From CAZAGT01 sp964484515 (GTDB taxonomy: Bacteria; Desulfobacterota; DSM-4660; Desulfatiglandales; HGW-15), in assembly GCA_964484515.1 (NCBI GenBank), contig CAZAGT010000035.1, forward strand, positions 1 to 22,958: DNA of 22,958 nt, written 5' to 3'. Every line of letters starts with the position of its first letter. Within the stretch, counting starts at the first letter, position 1. Positions 6,341 through 14,044 of the stretch are shown one piece after another. The notes beneath the pieces are model-generated. The model worked only from the letters and a program-made list of their open reading frames with translations, was not told the origin of the DNA and made no database searches. A program made the translations under genes and the position numbers.

Positions 6341-6916
6341 ATGAGCATCAACGTACACACGGATAAACCCGCCCGGCTGCTTAGGCAGTTAGGCACGGGT
6401 GCGATCTTCATCTGGACGCCGGTCCTGGCCGCCCGGAAGGATATGGTCCCTTATGACGCCGAGACAGCGAAAAAGCGGATCGAGGCCCTGAAGGCGGCCG
6501 TAGCGGCCGGGCAGGCCGCAAAGGAACCGGACAGCGCGGCCGTGAAACAGCACGAGGCCGAGCTCGCCGACGCTCAGAAACTCGCCAAGGAGCTCACCCA
6601 ACTGGAGGCCGAGGTCTTCCCGGAGGATGATGGCGCCGGCGGCAAGGAGAAGGGCGTCGATGAGATCCAGCCGAAAGGCAAGCTCGAAAATGAGGTGGCG
6701 AGTGAAGCCGAACTGGAAGCCAAACGCCGGGATGAGGTCGTCGCCAAGGATCCCCACGTCATCCGGATCATGGGCATGAAGAAGAAATCCGATGTCGCCG
6801 CCTACCTGCTCCAAGAATTCGGGGAAGAGGTCGAGGGGGATCCGAAGCTGACCACGCTGCAGAACCGCGCGGTTCAACTCCGAACGGAAAGGCTGTTCGA
6901 GACGGATAACGTCTAG
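6341..6916 (+). CDS. Conserved phage protein after coat gene, unknown
   Basis: The ATG at 6341 was chosen because AGGAGG (6327-6332) lies eight bases upstream; an in-frame TTG at 6335 is too close. It is 191 residues. The N-terminus (SINVHTDKPARLLRQLGTGA then IFIWTPVLAARKDMVPY) resembles short phage proteins found beside coat genes. The middle is an Ala/Glu/Lys coiled coil (about residues 45-95), followed by an acidic linker. The end (KKKSDVAAYLLQEFGEEVEG, then an Arg-rich helix) resembles a small helix-extended-loop-helix domain. A head-completion or DNA-binding role is possible. Not assignable. Confidence 0.65.
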   Translation: MSINVHTDKPARLLRQLGTGAIFIWTPVLAARKDMVPYDAETAKKRIEALKAAVAAGQAAKEPDSAAVKQHEAELADAQKLAKELTQLEAEVFPEDDGAGGKEKGVDEIQPKGKLENEVASEAELEAKRRDEVVAKDPHVIRIMGMKKKSDVAAYLLQEFGEEVEGDPKLTTLQNRAVQLRTERLFETDNV

Positions 6917-6927
6917 GGAGTCGCTCC

Positions 6928-7605
6928 ATGGCCTCGATGACAGTCAGACACCTCCTCAACCTGGCGGAGGACATCCTCCAGGATGCGGACAATGAGAGTT
7001 GGACTCTGACGGAACTCATCAACTGGTACAACCTCGGTGCCCGCCAAACCGTTATCCTGGCTCCGCAAGCCAATCCCGTCATTGAATCCGTGAAGCTGGT
7101 TAGCGGTGTGAAACAGACCATACCGGCCAGGGGCCTCGCGTTGATATCCATCACACGCAACATGGGTACCGATGGCGCCACACCCGGCAACGCCGTGTTT
7201 CCCTCATCGATCAGGGCGATGCAGGCCTTCCTGCAGGGATGGAGCGCCGTCACCGCGACCACCGCAATCAGCAACTTTATGCCTGAAACCGACACGATCT
7301 GGTACTGCTACCCTCCCTCCGATGGGACCGGATACGTCGAGGAAGAATACTCCAGAGTGCCCGATGCGGTGATTTACGATACCGCCGGCGATTGGGAGAG
7401 CGAACTGGTATCTGTCACCGATAAGTACGTCGATGCGGTCCTCAACTTCCTCCTTGCGCGCGCCTTCGGCAAGGACACCGATTTCCCCGGCAATATCGAA
7501 CGAGCGCGGGATCATGAACGACAGTTTCTGCTTGCGGTCGGCGCCGGCGACTACGCCATAGAGAAGCGGGCACAAGCCGCTCAAGCCGGACCAACGAGGA
7601 GTTGA
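6928..7605 (+). CDS. Head-tail adaptor protein (DUF6682-like)
   Basis: A 225-residue protein. N-terminal MTVRHLLNLAEDILQDADNE followed by SWTLTELINWYNLGARQTVI is the signature I associate with the phage adaptor family DUF6682. Then comes a beta domain (KLVSGVKQTIPARGLALISI, DTIWYCYPPSDGTGYVEEEY) and a C-terminal helical part (YVDAVLNFLLARAFGKDTDF). This helix-beta-helix order matches adaptor proteins that dock under the portal, as T7 gp11 and P22 gp4 do functionally. AGGGAG lies just upstream. MTVRH at 6937 is an alternative start. Only three bases separate the stop from the next gene, which has a similar layout. Confidence 0.75.
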   Translation: MASMTVRHLLNLAEDILQDADNESWTLTELINWYNLGARQTVILAPQANPVIESVKLVSGVKQTIPARGLALISITRNMGTDGATPGNAVFPSSIRAMQAFLQGWSAVTATTAISNFMPETDTIWYCYPPSDGTGYVEEEYSRVPDAVIYDTAGDWESELVSVTDKYVDAVLNFLLARAFGKDTDFPGNIERARDHERQFLLAVGAGDYAIEKRAQAAQAGPTRS

Positions 7606-7608
7606 TCC

Positions 7609-8307
7609 ATGAGCGTACAGATGACGCAATGGGCGCAGGACGTGTATGCCGGCATTCTCGGCGTACCTGAGCCTGCCGTGATTGATGGGGTTCGTAACGC
7701 GGCGCGCGAATTCTGTAAAAGGACGCTCCTTTGGACCTTCGAGCTCGACCGGATCAGCGTGGTTGCTTCGCAAAGCAACTACACGCTGAGTGTTCCCTCC
7801 AACCAGTACGGAGAAATCATCCTGGTCGATGACGCGAAGTATAAGCAGAACGGCCAAGATGATGACCAATTCGTCCACCTGGATCCGATCAGTGAAAACG
7901 AGATGGACCTGGACGAATGGAGATCGAACACCTCTCGCGGCGGGTGGAAATATCAGACCGCGGCCACGCCCTCGAAATTCTGGCTGGACCCCGACGACAG
8001 AACGATCCTCTACCTCTACCGGACCCCGACCGAAGCTTCCACACAGGGGCTTCTGGTGCGTGTGTGCCTCAAGCCCACCAAGGCCGCCGAGGTGGTCCCC
8101 GATTTTCTCTACTACCAGCACTATGAGACCATTCTCGCCGGCGCATTCTCCGATCTTTACGGTCGAAGACAAATGCCCTGGTTTGATGCGCAAGAAGCCG
8201 GTGTCCATGGTGCCGCCTTCGCGATGAGAACCAACAATGCCAAGACCATCAAGTGGTCCGGGTTGGGCAAGAAGCCCATGAGGGCTCGTATGAGGCAGTT
8301 CGTATGA
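7609..8307 (+). CDS. Putative second adaptor/tail-completion protein
   Basis: A 232-residue protein. The N-terminal helices (PAVIDGVRNAAREFCKRTLL) precede a beta domain with YTLSVPSNQYGEIILVDDAK and TPSKFWLDPDDRTILYLYRT, then C-terminal helices (PDFLYYQHYETILAGAFSDL, followed by a basic end). The helix-beta-helix plan resembles the preceding adaptor and other neck proteins, so a role in head-tail joining is likely. GAGGAG at 7596-7601, seven bases before the ATG. The stop overlaps the next start as ATGA, suggesting translational coupling. Family not certain. Confidence 0.65.
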   Translation: MSVQMTQWAQDVYAGILGVPEPAVIDGVRNAAREFCKRTLLWTFELDRISVVASQSNYTLSVPSNQYGEIILVDDAKYKQNGQDDDQFVHLDPISENEMDLDEWRSNTSRGGWKYQTAATPSKFWLDPDDRTILYLYRTPTEASTQGLLVRVCLKPTKAAEVVPDFLYYQHYETILAGAFSDLYGRRQMPWFDAQEAGVHGAAFAMRTNNAKTIKWSGLGKKPMRARMRQFV

Positions 8308-8738
8308 CTGAATTCATCTTCACAAACAACGCCCGCAGCACATTGGCCCAAAGTATCGGCGGCGCCGACACCACCTTGCGGGTGGCGACCGGGGAGGGCG
8401 CCCTGTTTCCTTCACCGGGCACGGATCAAGGCTTCTACGTCGTTGTCGAGGAAGGATCGGCCAAGGAGTGGATGCTCGTCACGGTCCGCAGCGGGGACCA
8501 GTTCAGCGGGATTGCGCGGAGCGGATCGAACAGCTTTTCGGCCGGAGCGGTTATCAAGCATGCGCTCAATGCGGCGACCCTTGAGCAGTTTCTTCAAAAG
8601 GGAGTCTACCGGACCTACGCCGGAAGCCCGGACGCTGTGCTTGCCGCCCTTTATGACGGCGAGGAGGTTTTCGATTCCACCAATTCGGTTTGGTACAAGC
8701 ACACGACCGGCACCGAATGGAAGGCATTGCATAGCTGA
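8304..8738 (+). CDS. Small tail-associated protein, first of a related pair
   Basis: The start at 8304 overlaps the previous stop (ATGA). It is 144 residues. Features: NNARSTLAQSIGGADTTLRV, then WMLVTVRSGDQFSGIARSGS, ALNAATLEQFLQKGVYRTYA and a C-terminal EEVFDSTNSVWYKHTTGTEW. The next protein repeats the same order of blocks (TTL...L, a Q-rich helix, G-V-L-A, then W and a T/S-WK end), so the two look like tandem paralogues. This small beta module occurs in phage tail and fibre-adaptor proteins. It probably belongs to the tail tip or receptor-binding apparatus. The exact partner is unknown. Confidence 0.6.
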   Translation: MTEFIFTNNARSTLAQSIGGADTTLRVATGEGALFPSPGTDQGFYVVVEEGSAKEWMLVTVRSGDQFSGIARSGSNSFSAGAVIKHALNAATLEQFLQKGVYRTYAGSPDAVLAALYDGEEVFDSTNSVWYKHTTGTEWKALHS

Positions 8739-9682
8739 TGGCGGCGAACACGGAACACATATTCGGCGACAGGATTTATGGAAACCTGGCCGTTGCGATC
8801 ACCGCCGCGGCGACGACCTTGACGCTCATAAGTGGGCATGGAGCCGAATTCGCGCAAATTTGGCAGGCCTCCAAGTGGCTGTACGCAACCCTGGCCAATG
8901 CCTCCGGGGACATTGAAATCATCAAGATCACCGACCTCTCCGCGGACGAGCTAACGGTGGAAAGAGGTCAAGGCCTTACCTCAGCACAGGCCTGGCCGCG
9001 GGGAACGTTGCTATCGATCAGGTTAACCGCCGACAGCCTCAATCAGTTTCAACAGAAGTATTTCCGGTCCGGGGCGTATCAGCCCGACGGCGTATTGGCC
9101 GGGAACTTCACCGGCGAAAAATTCTATGAGAGCACGGACGAGCGTCGTTGGTGGATCAATATCGGGGGAACTTCCTGGAAGACCATTGCAGGGACACCTC
9201 CGCCGATAACGTGCTTTTTGAGGGATTCCGGGGGTCCTTATGAATGGCTGGCAATTCCGGGCCTACCCGATGCGGACCGATGGCAGAACATCAGTAATGG
9301 GATCGCGACCCCCAATGATGCTGAATATATCTGGTGCCAAGGCCACCTCAAAGAAGACAACTATGGCGTTTGTACCTTAGCGACAACGGCAGCCAGCCTC
9401 CAGTTGACAGTGAGGGCGAGTCCCTCCCATGTCAACTATGTTTATCTGTATTGCCAGTTCTTCACAAGCGGTAACCCCATCGCGACATCGAAATACATCG
9501 GGCCGGGAGGGGATCTTGTTTGGACCGGCGTGGGTAATGACAATTACGTGCTCACCTGGAGCGGATTAAATCTTTCAGAAGCCGAAGTGGCGGCTTTAAC
9601 CGTCAAATTCTATTGCGAACAGTATTTTGGCTTTGAAGGCATCATCACCGAGGTGGAAGTAGAAGTGCAACCCATAGGGTAG
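8738..9682 (+). CDS. Tail/receptor-binding-type protein, second of the pair
   Basis: Start and previous stop overlap as TGATG. It is 314 residues. Residues ~1-150 match the layout of the preceding protein: ITAAATTLTLISGHGAEFAQ, LTADSLNQFQQKYFRSGAYQ, then FYESTDERRWWINIGGTSWK. Residues ~155-314 add a separate beta-sandwich-like domain, from CFLRDSGGPYEWLAIPG to TWSGLNLSEAEVAALTVKFY and a C-terminal EVEVEVQ strand. A shared attachment module plus an extra beta domain suggests a receptor-binding or fibre-like protein. No hydrolase motif seen. No clear SD; coupling to the upstream gene probably drives translation. Confidence 0.6.
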   Translation: MAANTEHIFGDRIYGNLAVAITAAATTLTLISGHGAEFAQIWQASKWLYATLANASGDIEIIKITDLSADELTVERGQGLTSAQAWPRGTLLSIRLTADSLNQFQQKYFRSGAYQPDGVLAGNFTGEKFYESTDERRWWINIGGTSWKTIAGTPPPITCFLRDSGGPYEWLAIPGLPDADRWQNISNGIATPNDAEYIWCQGHLKEDNYGVCTLATTAASLQLTVRASPSHVNYVYLYCQFFTSGNPIATSKYIGPGGDLVWTGVGNDNYVLTWSGLNLSEAEVAALTVKFYCEQYFGFEGIITEVEVEVQPIG

Positions 9683-9689
9683 TCCAACG

Positions 9690-11315
9690 ATGCTTTTATC
9701 GATCAAAGAATTCGGTGGGATCGTTCCTAAAACAGCTCCGGATCTCCTCCCGCCGGAACGGGCGCAGACGGCCAGGAACGCCAAGGTCCAATCGGGTCAC
9801 CTGGAGCCTTGGTACCAGGACCTGAGTGTCCAGGCCCTTACCAACGCGGGCACCATCCGCACGATTCACTTCTACGACTCGCTCTATTGGCTGGAATGGG
9901 AAGCCGACGTCGATGTGATCGAGGCGCCGGTAAGCTCGGACACCCTCAAGAAGCTCTACTTTACGGGCGCGGGGATTCCGAAGAAGACCGATCTGAATGA
10001 AGCGATTACCGGCAGCGGTGCCAAGCCGATAGGCTTCTGGCCTATGGCCATGCCGAATCCGAAACGAGTATCGGCAACCTCTCTCGGCTCCGGCGGGACG
10101 GGGGAACCTCGCGTCATTGCTTACGTTTGGACCCTGGTAAGTGCATGGGGCGAAGAAAGCGCTCCCTCCCCCGCTTCGGAGACCCTAAGCGCCATGAACG
10201 GCCAGAGCGTCGAGTTAACGAATATGAGTCTGCAATGGCAAGCAGGGATCTCTTATGCGGTGGGCGATTTCATTATCCCCACAGCCGAAAGTCTTCTCCT
10301 CGAGGATGAGAGTGGTCCGATACTCCTGGAAGGGGGCCTCAGCCCTCTCCGCCTCGAACAGGATGTCACAACGGATAACGCGGAATACGTTTACATGTGC
10401 GTATCCTCGGGGACCTCCGGGGCGACTGAACCTGTTTGGGGAACGACCGTCGACGGCGATACGACTGACGGCGGGGTGACATGGCGGTGCTTCAAGAACA
10501 ATCTCATTGCCAAACGCATTTACCGGGTCAACACCGGGAATGAAGCCGCACAATACCAGTTCGTCGCACAGATCAACTTCGAGCTTAACAGCTACACCGA
10601 TACGACGCTTGATGCAAACCTGGGCGAAACCCTGCGAACTGCTGATTACACCCAACCGAACATTGCCCTCCAGGGCCTCACCTATATGAGTAACGGGATC
10701 TGCGCCGCTTTTCTGGGCAAAGACCTCTACTTCTGTGAACCGTACAAGTTATGGGCCTGGCCGATTGATTACATGATTAGCCTGGCCGCCCCGATTGTCG
10801 GATTGAAAGCCGTCGGCGGCACGCTCTATGTAACGACCGAGGACCGGCCTTATATCGTGACCGGAACGCATCCCTCAGGGATGAATCCGATAAGGCTCCC
10901 GGACCCTCATGCCTGCGTCTCCAAACGGTCCATGGCTGCTTATCAAGCGGGTATCGTTTATGCCGGACCGGATGGCCTCTACCTGGGGACCAACAACGGA
11001 ACTCAACTCATCACCGGTAATCATTATACCTGGAAAGAATGGCAGGCCCTCCATCCGGCTACCATGCACGGTTATATACACGATCAGCGCTATTTTGGCT
11101 TCTACAGCTACGGCAGTACAGAAGGGTGCATTGTACTAAACCTCAAGACCGGCGAGCTCGTGACCCTCAACGTCTACACCGACGCCGCGTATGTGGACCC
11201 GAAAACGGATGACCTCTACTACGTGCGTCAGATTTGGGATGAATTGCTGCTGGAGGACGGAACGAGCGGGCTGCTCATGGAAGATGGAGAGTCGTTCATT
11301 CGGCTTGAACACTAG
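9690..11315 (+). CDS. Tail hub/nozzle-type protein lacking its C-terminal domain
   Basis: A 541-residue beta-rich protein. N-terminal SIKEFGGIVPKTAPDLLPPE and ARNAKVQSGHLEPW are typical of podovirus tail hub (beta-propeller-like) proteins. An Ig-like part follows (YVWTLVSAWGEESAPSPASE), then repeated Kelch-like strands (GGTLYVTTEDRPYIVTGTHP; YAGPDGLYLGTNNGTQLITG; GCIVLNLKTGELVTLNVYTD). A LLLED...RLE motif occurs twice, at about residues 205-228 and at the very C-terminus. In relatives I recall, the part after DDLYYV continues into a beta-sandwich with Trp-x-Ser-Lys and Pro-Phe-Arg-Leu; here that domain appears in the separate gene at 12444-12956. The role is closing and extending the DNA channel below the adaptor. 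SD weak. Confidence 0.7.
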   Translation: MLLSIKEFGGIVPKTAPDLLPPERAQTARNAKVQSGHLEPWYQDLSVQALTNAGTIRTIHFYDSLYWLEWEADVDVIEAPVSSDTLKKLYFTGAGIPKKTDLNEAITGSGAKPIGFWPMAMPNPKRVSATSLGSGGTGEPRVIAYVWTLVSAWGEESAPSPASETLSAMNGQSVELTNMSLQWQAGISYAVGDFIIPTAESLLLEDESGPILLEGGLSPLRLEQDVTTDNAEYVYMCVSSGTSGATEPVWGTTVDGDTTDGGVTWRCFKNNLIAKRIYRVNTGNEAAQYQFVAQINFELNSYTDTTLDANLGETLRTADYTQPNIALQGLTYMSNGICAAFLGKDLYFCEPYKLWAWPIDYMISLAAPIVGLKAVGGTLYVTTEDRPYIVTGTHPSGMNPIRLPDPHACVSKRSMAAYQAGIVYAGPDGLYLGTNNGTQLITGNHYTWKEWQALHPATMHGYIHDQRYFGFYSYGSTEGCIVLNLKTGELVTLNVYTDAAYVDPKTDDLYYVRQIWDELLLEDGTSGLLMEDGESFIRLEH

Positions 11316-11326
11316 AGGGGGACATC

Positions 11327-11965
11327 ATGAGAAAGATCTTTCTGCATACCCTGTTGGTCTTGGGCATGGCGTTTTCGGGTGCACCTGTTTTCGCACAGGG
11401 CTCCAAGCTCACGGACCTGACCGAGCTCGCGGAACCGCCGGCGCCAGGTGATGTGTCCTACATCGTCGATCTGAGCGAGCAGACCGCAGCCAACCGTTCC
11501 AAGAAGATCACCACATTCAATCTCACCCGGAAACATACCAAGTGGGTGGATTCGTGGGAGGACTTCGACACCATCGGCGGCGAATCAGTGTATCAAATTG
11601 ACCCGACCGAAGCGGACACCTTCTACTTCGACACCACGGCAATCTTCTCCGCGACTACGATGACACCGGTCAGTGGAGTAACAGCGCTCATGCCACAAGC
11701 TGAATCCGGCGTCTCAAATGCTCGAATCACGATCGTCAAGGCAGACAGCGGCGTGACTCCGGTCGTTGTCGCCGGATACACCGCCGACGGTCTGACCTAT
11801 CAATCGATATGGGTGAACATCGGAACTCCCGCCACAACCAACCAAAGCGGGACCACCGATTGGGAGATCGATTCGCAGGGCGACACCAAGACCTACATAC
11901 TCTGTCCAGACGCGGAGAGCCCGGTCGATGTGTGGCTTGAATCGAAGGTCATCAGCGGCACGTGA
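11327..11965 (+). CDS. Signal-peptide protein carrying a tail-type module
   Basis: A 212-residue protein. Residues 1-23 form a clear Sec signal peptide (MRKIFLHTLLVLGMAF..., cleavage VFA|QG). Directly after comes KLTDLTELAEPPAPGDVSYI then VDLSE and KKITTFNL; this L-T-E-L/D-x-x-Y-I-V-D/K-K-I-T pattern is one I associate with attachment segments of phage tail fibres and spikes. The remainder is a beta-rich domain (ARITIVKADSGVTPVVVAGY; TTDWEIDSQGDTKTYILCPD) with no catalytic motif seen. A signal peptide on such a module is unusual. AGAGGGGG lies just upstream. It sits inside the split hub region. Periplasmic or surface location is inferred. Confidence 0.7.
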   Translation: MRKIFLHTLLVLGMAFSGAPVFAQGSKLTDLTELAEPPAPGDVSYIVDLSEQTAANRSKKITTFNLTRKHTKWVDSWEDFDTIGGESVYQIDPTEADTFYFDTTAIFSATTMTPVSGVTALMPQAESGVSNARITIVKADSGVTPVVVAGYTADGLTYQSIWVNIGTPATTNQSGTTDWEIDSQGDTKTYILCPDAESPVDVWLESKVISGT

Positions 11966-12285
11966 TGAAGATAGGCTTGGGCCAATCTTGGGTCTTTCTG
12001 ACCGGCGTCGGCATGGGCATGGCGCTCGGCTGGCTAATCGGCTGCGCGCTGCTCCAGAATCCGGTAGGCACCGTGACCTTCGGCATGCAGCATAAAAACG
12101 AGATCGGAAACGTCACGTTTATAGCCGATGACGGCCGACAACTCGCCATAGCCCTCGGAGACAAGGGATTTGAGATTGGGACTAACCCGGTTCGGGACCG
12201 TTTAACCAACCGGATTTTCAGCAGCAAGTGGTGGCGCGTAGGGCCTGAAGGGATCGTCCCGATCGAATACGAGCAGGAGCAATAA
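11965..12285 (+). CDS. Small membrane protein, possible lipoprotein
   Basis: The ATG at 11965 overlaps the previous stop (TGATG); a GTG three bases earlier is possible but less likely. It is 106 residues: one hydrophobic segment (WVFLTGVGMGMALGWLIGCA, about residues 9-28) ending in LIGC, which fits a lipobox, then a soluble domain (NVTFIADDGRQLAIALGDKG; FSSKWWRVGPEGIVPIEYEQ). It could be a single-pass membrane protein or a lipoprotein. A spanin-like role is imaginable, but no lysis gene was recognised nearby. It is paired with a secreted protein, suggesting an envelope function. Confidence 0.65.
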   Translation: MKIGLGQSWVFLTGVGMGMALGWLIGCALLQNPVGTVTFGMQHKNEIGNVTFIADDGRQLAIALGDKGFEIGTNPVRDRLTNRIFSSKWWRVGPEGIVPIEYEQEQ

Positions 12286-12287
12286 CC

Positions 12288-12407
12288 ATGGCCAAATCAA
12301 GAGCACAAAACATCAAGGCCTTCAGACGCGCCAGCGAGCTCGGCTGTGAAAGCGTGAAGGAGACTGTGGGCGGACCTTCTGGGTATCGAAGCTCCAGACC
12401 GGCCTAA
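12288..12407 (+). CDS. Very small basic ORF, unknown
   Basis: Thirty-nine codons starting MAKSRAQNIKAFRRASELGC. The AGGAG at 12275-12279 lies eight bases before the ATG, and it begins two bases after the preceding stop, so initiation looks good. Codon bias is mixed. The protein is basic and short, with no recognised motif. It may be a genuine microprotein or a remnant left where the tail hub gene was interrupted. Confidence 0.4.
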   Translation: MAKSRAQNIKAFRRASELGCESVKETVGGPSGYRSSRPA

Positions 12408-12443
12408 AGAGCCTTTCTGGTCGGGGAAGAGGGAGTGGTAGCC

Positions 12444-12956
12444 ATGGCGATGACGAACACCGTCTACAAATGGGAGGGGGACACGACACAGCCTTTCCGC
12501 AACAACTACACGTACAGGAGCAAACGGTGGCTCTTGCCCGTGCGAACCGCCTTTTCGGTTGCGCGCGTGATCGGCGACGTTGGGGATCGGCAGGACTACT
12601 ATGATGCAGTTCTGGCCCGCAACGATCTCATCAAACGGAATGGAGCCCGGATCTCGCTTTTGAACGTAGGGGGCGCCATAGGCGAAATGCAAATAGGCTC
12701 CGCTGAGCATCCCATCGCCGGCGACAAGCTCGAAGCGGTCCCGGCGACCTTGAGTTATTCCGGGGACTTCGTTTTGACTTTGCGTTTCTACGTCGAAGGT
12801 CTGCTCAAGTTCACCAAGGACGTCTATGCCTCGGACGTTCCCTTCAGGCTCAACGGCGGATATCGCGGCCGAAAATTCGAAGTCGAAATAGAAGGCAACG
12901 TGAGTGTCAGACGATTCGACATGGCTTCGTCCATGGAAGAATTGAAACAGGCGTAA
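12444..12956 (+). CDS. Probable detached C-terminal domain of the tail hub
   Basis: The start at 12444 was chosen because GGGAG (12431-12435) lies eight bases upstream; GTG at 12435 is inside that box. It is 170 residues and beta-rich. Blocks: VYKWEGDTTQPFRNNYTYRS KRW (Trp-Glu-Gly then Tyr-x-Arg-Ser-Lys), then LTLRFYVEGLLKFTKDVYAS, DVPFRLNGGYRGRKFEVEIE and a final VRRFDMASSMEEL. In podovirus tail hub proteins I recall, the same succession forms the C-terminal beta-sandwich of the propeller protein. Here it is a separate gene 1.1 kb downstream of the hub. The two proteins may assemble in trans. Recognition is from memory, so treat it as inference. Confidence 0.6.
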   Translation: MAMTNTVYKWEGDTTQPFRNNYTYRSKRWLLPVRTAFSVARVIGDVGDRQDYYDAVLARNDLIKRNGARISLLNVGGAIGEMQIGSAEHPIAGDKLEAVPATLSYSGDFVLTLRFYVEGLLKFTKDVYASDVPFRLNGGYRGRKFEVEIEGNVSVRRFDMASSMEELKQA

Positions 12957-12969
12957 AGGGAGTAGGGTC

Positions 12970-14031
12970 ATGGCGGGTTACTACGGAAGTGTATACGCCA
13001 ATCAAGAAATGAAAGGCGAACCCCAGGGGATTTGGACGCAAAAGGATATTCGAGATCAGGCGCAACGACGCGAACAGCAGGCAATCGCTATGATGGCGAC
13101 CGAGCGGTCCTTGGGGCAAACAGCCGCAGAAACCGCAAAGTGGCAACTGGCACAAAGTAAAGAGGCCTGGGAGCTCAAAAAGAAACAGGCCGATATGTCC
13201 GGGAAGCTCGCGACGCAGTTCCTCAATACCTGGGGCAGTTCCATGTCGAACCTCCAGGCCATGTACGGCAAGGCCTTCGATACCCTGGCCTCTCTTCAAA
13301 AAGACATTCAGAGCGCTGGTACGGGGGGAGCCTACGGTCCTCTCATGGATATCGCGACCCAAATCGGGCGGGATTACGAGGAGTACAAGGCGACCTACGA
13401 CCCTGCCGCCAGGGACTTTCTTGCTCAATCACGTGAGGAAGCGGCCACGCGCCTGGGATTGACAAAGCAGATCGAAGCGGCCTCACGGCCACAGTATGAA
13501 GACGTTACAGGCCGTGCCGCCGCCGATGTGACCGCACAGAGCGAAATCGCCCGGCAAGCTCAAGCGCGGGAACTGCTCTCCTACGGAATCGACCCCGGCT
13601 CCGGCCGTTTTGGCGCCCTCACGCGACGATCATACCTTGATGAAGCCCGAGATAAGGCCATTGCCATGAACCTCGCCCGACGCGGCGAAAAGGAACGGGT
13701 AACGGACCTCGCATTAAAGGGCATGTCCGTCTTGGACCCGAGCAAGACCGGCGGTATGGCCCTGCAAATAACACGGACCGGCGCCGACATCCTGGGCAGC
13801 AGAGCCGGTGTGGCCAAAGCGGCCGCCGACGTCTCAACCGCCCAGACGACGGCCTTGGGTGACATCGCGCGGAGCACCGGCCAGATCGCAAGCGGTTACG
13901 GGGCTCAGGTTACTCAACCTTTAGGTGAAATGGCCGGGTATTTTCTCGGTAGAAGCGGAGGCCTCGGACTAGAGGACGTCACCAAGAACTTGCAGCAGGC
14001 GGCGGCCGGTATTCCCGCGAGAACCTACTAG
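12970..14031 (+). CDS. Internal virion/DNA ejection protein
   Basis: A 353-residue Ala/Gln-rich, nearly all-helical protein with no membrane segment. It begins MAGYYGSVYANQEMKGEPQG and has long amphipathic helices (about 15-110 and 120-200). The block ARELLSYGIDPGSGRFGALT followed by DEARDKAIAMNLARRGEKER recurs in podovirus ejection proteins, where it precedes a Gly/Ala-rich C-terminus, as here (residues ~270-350). Such proteins ride inside the capsid and leave with the DNA to help build a conduit across the envelope. GGGAG lies seven bases before the ATG. The two genes downstream probably encode its partners. Confidence 0.7.
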   Translation: MAGYYGSVYANQEMKGEPQGIWTQKDIRDQAQRREQQAIAMMATERSLGQTAAETAKWQLAQSKEAWELKKKQADMSGKLATQFLNTWGSSMSNLQAMYGKAFDTLASLQKDIQSAGTGGAYGPLMDIATQIGRDYEEYKATYDPAARDFLAQSREEAATRLGLTKQIEAASRPQYEDVTGRAAADVTAQSEIARQAQARELLSYGIDPGSGRFGALTRRSYLDEARDKAIAMNLARRGEKERVTDLALKGMSVLDPSKTGGMALQITRTGADILGSRAGVAKAAADVSTAQTTALGDIARSTGQIASGYGAQVTQPLGEMAGYFLGRSGGLGLEDVTKNLQQAAAGIPARTY

Positions 14032-14044
14032 AGGAGGGCTTAGC

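Noticed and set aside
7204..8208. 334-codon minus-strand open frame
   Set aside because: It is antisense to the two adaptor genes, has no ribosome-binding site of note and no recognisable domains.
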